A DNA stretch of 64,000 nucleotides from Saccharomyces mikatae IFO 1815. Lineage: Eukaryota > Ascomycota > Saccharomycetes > Saccharomycetales > Saccharomycetaceae. Below, piece by piece: positions 50,247 to 59,246 of this stretch. Every line of letters begins with the position of its first letter. Within the stretch, counting starts at the first letter, position 1. The stretch spans positions 868,001 through 932,000 of the forward strand of contig NC_079268.1 of NCBI RefSeq assembly GCF_947241705.1, written 5' to 3'. The notes beneath the pieces were generated by a model, which had not been told where the DNA came from, did not search any database, and saw only the letters and a list, made by a program, of their open reading frames with translations. Made by a program: the position numbers and the translations under genes.

Positions 50247-51224
50247 CTAAGTGTATTTTTTGACAGCTGTGAAAATCTCTTGGATGTCTTTTGGACTTGT
50301 TCTACAACAACCACCGATGATACGGGCACCGCTGCTAATGTAACGCTTGACTACCGCATCCCAACTGTTTAGTTTGTCACTATTTGGCAACCATATCTTT
50401 TTTTCAGTGTCATAAACTTCCCCACTATTTGGATAAGCAAGTAAGGCCATATCGGGTAGAGCCTGATGTAGAGACTCAAGAATGTCAGGGGACTGGTTGA
50501 AACTAACACAGTTAATACCCAAGAGGGAAAAGTTTGGATTTATTTTGTCGCCCAAGTCCTTGATAACTTTTGCAACTTCTTGCATGGTAGTACCATCTCT
50601 CAAGACACCATGCTCGTGAACGGATAAACCAATATAAAAGGGTTTAGATAGAACACTCTCATCCCAAGACAAAATGGCCTTCAATTCATGAATGTTAGGA
50701 ATGGTTTCAAATCCAATAAGGTCCAAGTTATCATTCTTATTGAAGTTGTCCAACTGAGGTTTGAAATACTGATAGAAGTCAATACTTTCCGGGTTAGCAC
50801 CATAGTCACCTGTAAACTCGCGGCAAATATGAGCACCCCATGGGCCAATACAACCAATCAAGTATTTATCTTCGCCAATACAACCACGAGAAAAATCGAC
50901 AATTCTGGTCAATAGATTATTGTATTCTGATAAAGTCTTGATCGGCGTATTTTCAGAAACAGACTTGTAACTTGTTTGGTATGTTGTAGTCATTAATATC
51001 TCCGCACCAGCATCCAAGAAATCGTTGAACATTTCTTTGACAATTTTTCTGCTAGAAGATGACTCATCGGACCAAAAAGATTCACTAATGAATGGAATGG
51101 TTGACCATACAGGGTTGGCAACTTTGATACCTCTATTCTCTAATTCTGTTCCTTGACCACCATCAAGAACAAGAACCTTCTTAGGATTATCGGCCAACAA
51201 CTGCTTTAGAGGAAGACGTGCCAT
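50247..51224 (-). CDS. SAM4: Sam4, S-adenosylmethionine:homocysteine S-methyltransferase
   Basis: Transfers a methyl group from S-adenosylmethionine to homocysteine, giving methionine; it lets cells use external SAM and controls the SAM/methionine ratio. 325 residues from the ATG at 51222-51224 (MARLPLKQLLADN), exactly the S. cerevisiae Sam4 length; the frame is open seven codons further but without an ATG. Motifs: DGGQGTELE at 21-29, and the three zinc cysteines Cys239 (GINCVS) and Cys306-Cys307 (GGCCRTSP). It lies directly downstream of the SAM3 permease on the same strand, the YPL274W-YPL273W order. Mht1, the S-methylmethionine enzyme, is the alternative, but in S. cerevisiae Mht1 is divergent from its permease. 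Confidence 0.93.
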   Translation of the reverse strand: MARLPLKQLLADNPKKVLVLDGGQGTELENRGIKVANPVWSTIPFISESFWSDESSSSRKIVKEMFNDFLDAGAEILMTTTYQTSYKSVSENTPIKTLSEYNNLLTRIVDFSRGCIGEDKYLIGCIGPWGAHICREFTGDYGANPESIDFYQYFKPQLDNFNKNDNLDLIGFETIPNIHELKAILSWDESVLSKPFYIGLSVHEHGVLRDGTTMQEVAKVIKDLGDKINPNFSLLGINCVSFNQSPDILESLHQALPDMALLAYPNSGEVYDTEKKIWLPNSDKLNSWDAVVKRYISSGARIIGGCCRTSPKDIQEIFTAVKKYT

Positions 51225-51605
51225 TTTTCTGAGACTTTCACACAATTCAATGGTAGACTAGTTTCCAATTATGTTGAATAATTGGTTGTTTTTCAGCTTG
51301 GTTGAACTAAACCTTCAATTCTCAAGCGTAATAAAGCGTAAAGAAGTTTCGATGATAACTTTTCTGCCGCCAGGAAGTGACTAATACTCTTGTGAACATA
51401 GAGGATGAACAAAAAACTTCGAGGTGATTTTTTCAAATTTCACTTCTAGAATGCCGTGCTGCAGTAAAAAACCCTGCGTGAAGTATTTTGTCGTCGCCGC
51501 ACGCCTGCTGCTTAGCCGAGCAGGCACTGAGCTTTGTTCAAAGAAAGTACACAGACATTAAACATCCTGAAAAATTATTAAAGACTACACATGCAAGAGT
51601 ATCCA
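51225..51605. promoter_or_regulatory. SAM4 promoter / SAM3 3' flank
   Basis: About 380 bases separate the two tandem genes, enough for a separate SAM4 promoter, so they are not one transcript. AT-rich, with a GC-rich island near 51490-51530 (CGCCGCACGCCTGCTGC). No specific methionine-regulon site (CACGTG or AAACTGTGG) is seen here. Confidence 0.5.
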
Positions 51606-53378
51606 CTAACACCAAAACCTGTAGATTTTGTAATAGAACGGTTTAGAAGCAATAAGTTGTTTCTCTGCTTCTTTTTGTGCCTTGAAAAGTTCTAGATTCT
51701 CCACAGAACAACCGGTATCGAGATCGATCTCGCTTCTCTTGATGTACCAACGTCTCCGGTCTTTTCGATAGATTCTGTGTGCAATATACACAACAATCAT
51801 GATCGGAATACTTAAACAGTACTCAAAAAAAGCTTTAGCGGAACTAGGACTGCCGACTGGTGCGGCTGATACATATACTTCGCCTGCTATTAACAAGGCA
51901 TTCAGCACACAGCCTAAAACCCCCCCATAAACACCTAGTATAGACTTGTAAGCTATTTCGTCCTTGGACCTACCCTGAGTTTTCAAAGCCATTCTGAACC
52001 TAACTTGCGACAGGCAAATACAGAACCAGGTGAAAAATGACGAAATGGAGCACAGGGCGAAAAGCCATGTAAAGACCTCGTCCTCCTTGTTTGAGGCGAC
52101 CAGGAACCCTAAGAGACCAAACGCACCGCTAATGCCAATCCCCACTAAAGGACGTCCCTTTCTGTCCATATAAGAGCAGACTGACGGAAGTTGGCCAGAG
52201 GCGCCTAGAGCCTGAATTAGTCTTGAAGAAGCATAAACGCAAGAATTGCAAACAGACACCACTGCAACAAGGATAACAACGTTCATGAAGTTGGACACCT
52301 TAGCGCCCATCGATCCTGTGTTACGCAAAGCGATAACAAAGGGGGAGGCAGAAATGTCCTCACTAGTCGAACCACTGAGCAGTCTACTATCGTTGTAAGG
52401 CACCAGGCACCCAATAATGACGACGGTCGTAATGTAAAAAATCGCGATTCTCCAGAACGTACCTTTGGCAGCACGGGATATGGCTGAAATATCTTTGGAT
52501 TCTGTACTAGTCAGCAACACTAATTCACTGCCACCGAAGGAAAAGGCAGCGGAAACAAAAGTGTTACACAGATTCTTGAAGACCGGCTTCGCGAAGGCGC
52601 CTGGGTTGTGCCAGTATTTAGTTCCAATATATCCGGTGGAATTCGGCCCTCCTCCGGCAATCAGAACGATGCCAATGATGATAAAGATGATTATAGCAAC
52701 GACTTTTATAATCGACAAGGCAAATTCTGTCTCAGCAAAGCCCTTCACGCCAAACAAATTCAGCACCATGATGAAAGTATAAAAAATAGCCACCCAAACC
52801 GCAGGATTGACGGTTTGATTCCAATAGGAGATCGTAAGTGAACAACCAATTAACTCGCTCGGGAAGGAAATCAACCAGGCCAGAGCATAGTTTGTAGCCA
52901 CAGTAAACCCAACGGATTCATCTATAAACCTACTAACATGTGTAGCATATGAGCCAGAAACCGGGAACTGGCAGGAGAGTTCTGCAGCACTCTGGACGAC
53001 ACAGAACATAGAAGTACCCACTATCAAAAACCCAATTAACAAAGCGGCCGGCCCGGAAGCCAAAGAGTAACCCAAACCGATGAAAAGCCCAGTTCCCAAA
53101 GTGCCACCTATGGCAATCATGGTCAAGTGCCTCTGGCTCAAGACTTTTTGGTAAGGTTGAGAGGCTAGCTTCCACTGAATTTTTTCCTGTTCAGTTTGCT
53201 CGCTGTTTTCAAGATCTTCCGGTATGACATGTAAATTACTTTGCTTGAAGGAGTCCTTCATTCTTCTAATCAGCGACTCTGATTTGTCTGATCTTTCTAG
53301 CCCAGTCGGTATCATTGTAGACTCCGTCTCTATCTTCGTAAACTTGTCCGACTCATTTCCCTTCTTCAGTATATCCAT
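51606..53378 (-). CDS. SAM3: Sam3, high-affinity S-adenosylmethionine permease
   Basis: Plasma-membrane permease of the yeast amino-acid transporter (YAT) family, importing S-adenosylmethionine. 590 residues from the ATG at 53376-53378 (MDILKKGNESDKFTKIETES); the frame is open a few codons upstream but starts with TTG. After a cytosolic N-tail to about 85, twelve membrane spans run from the family block SQRHLTMIAIGGTLGTGLFIG to about 535, with the typical FPVSGSYATHVSRFIDESVGF and SPFVIALRNTG segments. The C-terminus ends in SKPFYYKIYRFWC, the aromatic FWC palmitoylation end of the family, as in Sam3. Mmp1 (S-methylmethionine permease) is the near alternative; tandem order with SAM4 and the tail favour Sam3. 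Confidence 0.92.
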   Translation of the reverse strand: MDILKKGNESDKFTKIETESTMIPTGLERSDKSESLIRRMKDSFKQSNLHVIPEDLENSEQTEQEKIQWKLASQPYQKVLSQRHLTMIAIGGTLGTGLFIGLGYSLASGPAALLIGFLIVGTSMFCVVQSAAELSCQFPVSGSYATHVSRFIDESVGFTVATNYALAWLISFPSELIGCSLTISYWNQTVNPAVWVAIFYTFIMVLNLFGVKGFAETEFALSIIKVVAIIIFIIIGIVLIAGGGPNSTGYIGTKYWHNPGAFAKPVFKNLCNTFVSAAFSFGGSELVLLTSTESKDISAISRAAKGTFWRIAIFYITTVVIIGCLVPYNDSRLLSGSTSEDISASPFVIALRNTGSMGAKVSNFMNVVILVAVVSVCNSCVYASSRLIQALGASGQLPSVCSYMDRKGRPLVGIGISGAFGLLGFLVASNKEDEVFTWLFALCSISSFFTWFCICLSQVRFRMALKTQGRSKDEIAYKSILGVYGGVLGCVLNALLIAGEVYVSAAPVGSPSSAKAFFEYCLSIPIMIVVYIAHRIYRKDRRRWYIKRSEIDLDTGCSVENLELFKAQKEAEKQLIASKPFYYKIYRFWC

Positions 53379-54300
53379 CTTGACACTTTTCAAATAAAAA
53401 AATACGTTCTAAAAGCACTAGTCAGTCTGCCTTTCAACTTTAATGTAGGAAGGCTCTTGATATCTTATGTGAGGAAAAGAGAGTTATGAGATATTCTAAA
53501 AGGTCTCTTTATTTGGTGCGATGTCTCAAAAATTTCTACTTGTATGCTCGAGAAAAGCAGTGTAGTCTTCTCGAAGGCCGTTATCCCGCTCTCACGCCGT
53601 GCCGCACTTGGTAAGAAAACGCGCACACAATTTTTTTTGGTCTCTCTTTTACGGACCCAAACCGTTAAAATAATATGACTATGGAAGAGTTGATGGTACT
53701 ATGAACGAGTCATCCTTGGCGAAATCACATGGCTTTTGCATCAGACAATGCTGTATAGCGTGCAAGAAGCATGCCATATTGCAACAAAGAAGTAGATAAA
53801 GTTGGGCCTTGCCAACTTGTTGTTTTCTTAGTAGTAGATAGAATGGGCGCCAGTTCGACTCATACGTGGGAACGCTTACATTACACGATCTTATCAGCTC
53901 TTGCGTTTTACTACCCTTTTACCTTTCGCTTGGCTGCAGTGCTTTGGATATGATAATGAATTGACAAGCAAAACGAAGGTGGTGTTAATTGCGGCGGAAA
54001 AAACAAACTCAAAGAAATCACTGCATGAATGCAGGCAACCTAATATAAGAGTAGAAACAAACTCAGCAGAGAGCTATCACATTGCCAAGACCTCAAACGT
54101 GTTGCCCAACACAAACTGTATTGGCCGAAGAGATAAGCGGGCTCAGGAGTCCACGCGATAAGCAAGATGAGTGATCAACTGCATTTTGTAGAGTTTTGAA
54201 GTTCAACTCCGCATGTGCAAAATCTTAGTTTGTTTAAGTACTTAAATAGCTAGTTTGCTGTCCAAACAGCGTCTTTAGAAACTGAATAACCTCGTCGAAA
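53379..54300. promoter_or_regulatory. Divergent promoter region SAM3 / permease
   Basis: 920 bases between SAM3 (leftward) and the unassigned permease (rightward). AT-rich near both starts. Two small frames (53771-53953, 53901-54161) are open but look like chance. I see no clear methionine or nitrogen (GATAA cluster) control element with confidence. Confidence 0.45.
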
Positions 54301-55977
54301 ATGTCTGAAATTGGTGATGAGTCTACTAATAGCCAAGAAAAGGTAAAACCGAAGATCTATGAAGAAGATGTCGATGAGGAGCACGACATTGTAAGCGTGG
54401 AAGAGACTGTGAAACGGGGTGTTCTCCACAATGATAGAACAAAACTCAAGCAAGGGCTGAAAGAGCGCCATATCAAGATGCTAACACTTGTCGGCGTATT
54501 TGGCACAGGTCTATTTCTGTCCTCCGGTGGTACGTTAAAAAAAACCGGGCCGGTTGGTCTGTTGATTGCATACCTGTTCGTTGGTATTGTTGTGGGGTGT
54601 AATCAGATTGCTATCGCTGAGGTCGCTTCTTTCATGCCCGCTACCGGGGCAACCATCAGACATGCTGAGCAGTTCATAGACGAGTCAGTTGGCTTCACAT
54701 TTGGTTGGATCTCTACATATTCGTCACTGATGCCTGGTGAGTTATCGGCCACGGCAGTTATTATGAGATATTGGACGGATGTAAGTCCTGCAGTTTTCAT
54801 AACTGTGTTCGGTATTCTTTTTGTGGTGACGAATATTTACACAATTCGATTCTACGGCGAACTCGAATACATATTCGGGTGGCTAAAACTTGTATTGATT
54901 TTTATATTGATTATATCAGGACTGGTGATCGACCTAGGTGGTACCAAGGGTCAAGAAAGGCTTGGATTTCACTATTGGAGGGAACCTGGACCCTTTGCAA
55001 ATTATTTGGTGGGGGGACATATAGGAAAGTTTGTGGGCTTCTGGGCTGCCATTTCTTCTGTGGTGTACTCTTACTCTGGCATTCAAAACATTGCCATTCT
55101 TGCCGGTGAAACTAAGAACAGCAGACATGCAATTTTTCACGGTGCCAAAAATGTCTTCTTGCGCATTATTGTTTTATACTTGGTCACAGTCTTCATACTG
55201 ACACTGATCGTACCGTACAATGATAAGTTGATCGCTACCGGAACGGGCACAGCCCGGTCGAGTCCCTTTGTCATTGCAATGAACAGAGCTGGGATCAAAG
55301 TCTTACCTCATATTGTCAATGCCTTGATCTTAACATCGGCATGGTCAGCTGGTAACTTGGCTATTATCGAAGGTTCCAGGAATTTGTTCTGTTTGGCGAC
55401 AAAGAATCAAGCCCCCAAGATTTTTTTGAGGACGAGTAAAAGAGGAATTCCTTATGTTGGTGTGATATTCATCTCGAGTTTTCTACCATTGGCGTATATG
55501 TCCTGTTCCAAATCGTCGGCTACCGTCTTTGGGTGGTTCCAAGAGCTGGTGTCTTCAAACACGCTGCTACGTTGGATTCTGATTTCGGCAAACCATATCC
55601 ATATGGACAGGGCTTTGAAAGCTCAGGGATACAGCAGGTCTGACCTACCATATTCAACACCCATGGGTCCTTTTGCTGCTTGGTTTTCCGGGATCATGTC
55701 GTTCATTTTCTTACTTACGGGAGGCTTTTACAACTTCATACACGGTCATTTCGACATCGAGTCCTTTTTTACCAGGTACTTCATAATTCCATTGGCAATT
55801 GGACTATTTACTTTCTGGAAGCTATTCAAAAAGACTAAATATTTACGTCCACATGAAGTAGATCTTGAATCTATCTTTGACGACATCAAAGAAAATCCAG
55901 AACACATTGTAAAGACCAAAAACGCGTGGGCAAGATTTTCAATAGCAAGAGGTTGGAGAGAACGAAGCCAAAAATAG
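54301..55977 (+). CDS. Amino-acid permease of the YAT family, substrate unknown
   Basis: 558 residues with the YAT architecture: cytosolic N-tail to about 60 with acidic YEEDVDEEHD; opening motif LKERHIKMLTLVGVFGTGLFLSSG split over 59-83; twelve predicted spans; the family patterns FMPATGATIRHAEQFIDESVGFTFGW, LGFHYWREPGPF and SAGNLAIIEGSRNLFCLA. It differs from the reference strain's Gap1, Agp, Tat, Dip5, Put4, Lyp1, Agp3 and Sam3 as I remember them; closest in feel to the Dip5-like branch, for example the ERLGFHYWREPG block. It ends RERSQK without the FWC tail. I cannot assign a substrate. Next to an intact polyol cluster and SAM3-SAM4, in subtelomeric surroundings; possible transfer or an old gene lost from S. 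cerevisiae. Confidence 0.9.
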   Translation: MSEIGDESTNSQEKVKPKIYEEDVDEEHDIVSVEETVKRGVLHNDRTKLKQGLKERHIKMLTLVGVFGTGLFLSSGGTLKKTGPVGLLIAYLFVGIVVGCNQIAIAEVASFMPATGATIRHAEQFIDESVGFTFGWISTYSSLMPGELSATAVIMRYWTDVSPAVFITVFGILFVVTNIYTIRFYGELEYIFGWLKLVLIFILIISGLVIDLGGTKGQERLGFHYWREPGPFANYLVGGHIGKFVGFWAAISSVVYSYSGIQNIAILAGETKNSRHAIFHGAKNVFLRIIVLYLVTVFILTLIVPYNDKLIATGTGTARSSPFVIAMNRAGIKVLPHIVNALILTSAWSAGNLAIIEGSRNLFCLATKNQAPKIFLRTSKRGIPYVGVIFISSFLPLAYMSCSKSSATVFGWFQELVSSNTLLRWILISANHIHMDRALKAQGYSRSDLPYSTPMGPFAAWFSGIMSFIFLLTGGFYNFIHGHFDIESFFTRYFIIPLAIGLFTFWKLFKKTKYLRPHEVDLESIFDDIKENPEHIVKTKNAWARFSIARGWRERSQK

Positions 55978-57108
55978 CTTAAACGATATCATTGCTTCGA
56001 TGAAGAAGGAACAAACCATTAGTTTTAATAACCTTAGATAAACTACTGAAAGTAAATAGTGTTTGTAGAGTAGCTCTTAGATAATCAAAACTCAAGCATC
56101 GTAAGTACGTAGGGACACTTGAAACCTATTTTTCGTAGAACATGAAAGAGTTATTTTGGCAACAAGTAAAAAGCAAAAATGCCTTTTGTGCACAGATTGA
56201 ACACTGCTCTTCGGAATCATCAGGCAAACTAATCAGCTACCGATGAAGAAATTAGTTTCTCACAAAAAAAATTCTTGTATTACAACGGGTTCTTGTTGGA
56301 TTTTCAAATACACCGCTGGCTACTCGGATATGTCCGTGCAATTTATCGAAATACTTCATAGCGTGTGCACTAGTATCTACTTCGTATAGGAAGGTGCAAA
56401 GCTCCAGCCAACACATTTCCAAAGACTGATAGATCATTGGTTGTAATCTAGTATTCGCTGTTGGGCCGAAACTACGTATGCTCTTTTCTCTTTCTGTAGA
56501 ATCAAAGAGTCGCGCTGGCGGCGCGCATTTTTTTTTTTTTTTTTTTTTTCTCTCGATTATGCAGTCAGTTTAATTTAGCTTCGAGGGGCGCGTACCGGAC
56601 TTAAAAATTAAAGTTAGTAATCATCAAAAATGGGGGCGGGGTATGCATTTCGACTGCGTGGGATCGAAAAGACTCTCTTTGCAGGCACTAAGGCACTAAG
56701 GCACGGTATGAAGTGGGATGATCTCCTTGTGCACTGGTTTCTTAGCAGACAAAACTGTAACGTAGAAAGCCGCCATGACGTAGGCATTCGAGGATACTAT
56801 TACATAATAATATTCTTTGACTCCTAGTCTAAGAACATACAGAATCCAATGAAACGGAGGTAATCTCAAGAGTTGAATTCCCCTGGATATATGCAAAAAG
56901 CGAACGTATTCAATATTGAAATTTATCGTATCAATGGTGTGAGATTTTCGCCTCCCCCCCCAGAAAACTAACACTACTGAGACATATAAAGGGCGAAGGT
57001 GAAATGAACTGGTTCTGGTTCATCGTACACTTCTACCCTAGAAGAATAAAGGATAACAAAACTAAAACAACAAAAAACAAAAAATAAAAGCGCAATAAAA
57101 ACTAAAAA
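55978..57108. promoter_or_regulatory. Permease 3' flank and polyol-transporter promoter
   Basis: 1.13 kb. It holds a T22 run (56528-56549), GC-rich patches GGCGGCGCGC and GAGGGGCGCG, and two G-rich blocks near 56629-56641 (ATGGGGGCGGGG) and a C8 run (56954-56961), which resemble Mig1 glucose-repression sites. A TATA box TATAAAG lies at 56985-56991, 124 bases upstream of the transporter start. The small frames here (56630-56827) are not convincing. Confidence 0.6.
56528..56549 (+). repeat. T22 homopolymer tract
   Basis: Twenty-two T residues in a row upstream of the polyol-transporter gene, 560 bases before its ATG, preceded by GCGCGCA. Poly(dA:dT) of this size excludes nucleosomes and may mark the upstream edge of the promoter. 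Confidence 0.9.
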
Positions 57109-58812
57109 ATGTCTACTGTACAATCTTCTGTCGGAAGTGATACAGATATTCAGAACGCTTCTAATGCTGATGTTCATATCGCACCACGTGTGGAAAAAGA
57201 GTGGTCTGATGAGTTTGATGACAACGAAGTTTTAAATGGGGATACAATAGAGCCTCCAAAGAGGGGCCTTCTAGGTTACCTCGTCATCTATTTACTCTGT
57301 TATCCTATATCCTTTGGAGGTTTCCTACCTGGTTGGGATAGTGGTATTACAGCAGGTTTCATCAACATGGACAACTTCAAAATGAACTTTGGATCCTACA
57401 AGCACAGTACTGGAGAGTACTACTTAAGCAATGTTCGTATGGGTCTTTTGGTCGCCATGTTTAGTGTCGGATGTGCTATAGGGGGTGTCTCTTTCGCCCG
57501 TTTTGCCGATAAGTTAGGCAGAAGGCTAGCAATTGTGATTGTGGTATTGGTATATATGGTTGGTGCCATTATTCAAATCAGTTCAAACCATAAATGGTAC
57601 CAGTACTTTGTCGGTAAGATCATTTACGGTCTCGGTGCTGGTGGTTGTTCGGTGTTGTGTCCAATGCTTTTGTCGGAAATAGCACCCAAGGACCTGAGAG
57701 GTGGGCTTATTTCATTGTACCAACTGAACATGACCTTTGGTATTTTCTTAGGTTATTGTAGTGTTTATGGAACAAGGAAATATGACAACACTGCACAATG
57801 GAGAGTGCCTCTTGGGCTTTGCTTTTTGTGGGCCCTGATTATCATCATTGGTATGCTATTGGTCCCAGAATCACCCAGGTATTTGGTCGAATGTGAAAGA
57901 CATGAGGATGCATGTATTTCGATTGCCAAGATTAACAAGGTTTCACCAGAGGATCCATGGGTACAGAGACAGGTTGAAGAAATCAACGTCGGGGTGCTCG
58001 CCCAAAAGGAACTAGGAGAAGCATCATGGAAGGAACTTTTCTCAATTAAAACAAAGGTTCTTCAACGTTTGATTACAGGGATCCTAGTGCAAACCTTTTT
58101 GCAACTTACCGGTGAAAACTACTTTTTCTTCTACGGAACTACCATCTTCAAATCTGTCGGGCTTACTGACGGTTTTGAGACCTCAATCGTTTTGGGTACC
58201 GTGAATTTCTTCTCCACTATCATCGCTGTTATGGTCGTCGACAAGATCGGTCGTCGTAAATGTCTATTGTTCGGTGCAGCTGGAATGATGGCTTGTATGG
58301 TTATATTTGCTAGTATCGGGGTGAAATGTCTTTACCCCCATGGCCAGGATGGTCCCTCTTCGAAAGGTGCAGGTAATGCTATGATTGTGTTCACCTGCTT
58401 TTATATATTCTGCTTCGCAACAACATGGGCACCAGTCGCTTATATCGTGGTTGCTGAGTCGTTCCCTTCGAAGGTCAAGTCCAGAGCTATGTCCATTTCA
58501 ACTGCATTCAACTGGTTATGGCAATTCTTGATCGGTTTCTTCACACCATTCATTACCGGCTCGATCCATTTCTACTATGGTTATGTGTTTGTTGGATGTT
58601 TGGTTGCCATGTTTTTGTACATATTCTTCTTTTTACCAGAAACAATCGGTTTATCTTTGGAAGAAATCCAATTACTGTACGAAGAAGGTGTGAAGCCATG
58701 GAAATCCACATCTTGGGTTCCACCATCAAGGAGAGGAGTCCATTCAGAAGAGACTGAGACTCAGGATAAAGATTGGAAGAAATTTTTGAAGTTTTCAAAG
58801 GCTTCTAATTGA
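57109..58812 (+). CDS. HXT13/HXT17: Polyol (mannitol/sorbitol) transporter of the HXT13/15/16/17 group
   Basis: Major-facilitator sugar transporter of the HXT family; the Hxt13/15/16/17 branch in S. cerevisiae carries mannitol and sorbitol rather than mainly hexose. 567 residues with twelve predicted spans. Sugar-porter motifs present: FADKLGRR, PESPRYLVE, the first-half signature near GKIIYGLGAGGCSVLCPMLLSE and FPETIG-type FLPETIGLSLEE. The cytosolic N-tail (MSTVQSSVGSDTDIQNASNADV) and the block EKEWSDEFDDNEVLNGD are typical of this branch. I cannot separate the four paralogues by memory. Tail to tail with the mannitol dehydrogenase, the same orientation as HXT17-MAN2 and HXT13-DSF1. Confidence 0.93.
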   Translation: MSTVQSSVGSDTDIQNASNADVHIAPRVEKEWSDEFDDNEVLNGDTIEPPKRGLLGYLVIYLLCYPISFGGFLPGWDSGITAGFINMDNFKMNFGSYKHSTGEYYLSNVRMGLLVAMFSVGCAIGGVSFARFADKLGRRLAIVIVVLVYMVGAIIQISSNHKWYQYFVGKIIYGLGAGGCSVLCPMLLSEIAPKDLRGGLISLYQLNMTFGIFLGYCSVYGTRKYDNTAQWRVPLGLCFLWALIIIIGMLLVPESPRYLVECERHEDACISIAKINKVSPEDPWVQRQVEEINVGVLAQKELGEASWKELFSIKTKVLQRLITGILVQTFLQLTGENYFFFYGTTIFKSVGLTDGFETSIVLGTVNFFSTIIAVMVVDKIGRRKCLLFGAAGMMACMVIFASIGVKCLYPHGQDGPSSKGAGNAMIVFTCFYIFCFATTWAPVAYIVVAESFPSKVKSRAMSISTAFNWLWQFLIGFFTPFITGSIHFYYGYVFVGCLVAMFLYIFFFLPETIGLSLEEIQLLYEEGVKPWKSTSWVPPSRRGVHSEETETQDKDWKKFLKFSKASN

Positions 58813-59246
58813 TCGTTGGGATCATATTCTTGCCGTTTTAGGCAGCATTGTATATTATGCTCTACATATAAATGTGTAATTTTAATTTGTGACGAATTTA
58901 TGAAGGTCTCCGAAGCTATGAAGATCGATACCCTTACATGCTGGTATGTGTTTACCACCTGAGCACCAGTTTATTCAGAAAACAGTATTATGTCTGATCG
59001 TTTCCTTTTTTTCTACAAAGCGAAAGGAGAAAGCTTAATGTCTGTGATGTGAATATCGAGGGCGATGGCAGTGACCAACACAAATATGTGTGTTATTGAG
59101 TAGTTATTAAAAATCATCGAGAATGCATTGACAGGTATATAATACGTTACATGACTAAACAAAATAATATAAAAAAAGTACAAAAACACATAATCTATCC
59201 CAGATATCTGCTCATTACTATCCAGGCACGCGGATCGCTTTCTAAA
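58813..59246. other. Convergent gap transporter / mannitol dehydrogenase
   Basis: About 430 bases of 3' flank of two convergent genes, AT-rich and without a gene. I see no RNA or repeat here. Confidence 0.5.

Noticed and set aside
53854-53864. AGTTCGACTCA, like a tRNA B box (GGTTCGANTCC)
   Set aside because: No A box or acceptor stem pairing at the right distance, so not a tRNA gene.
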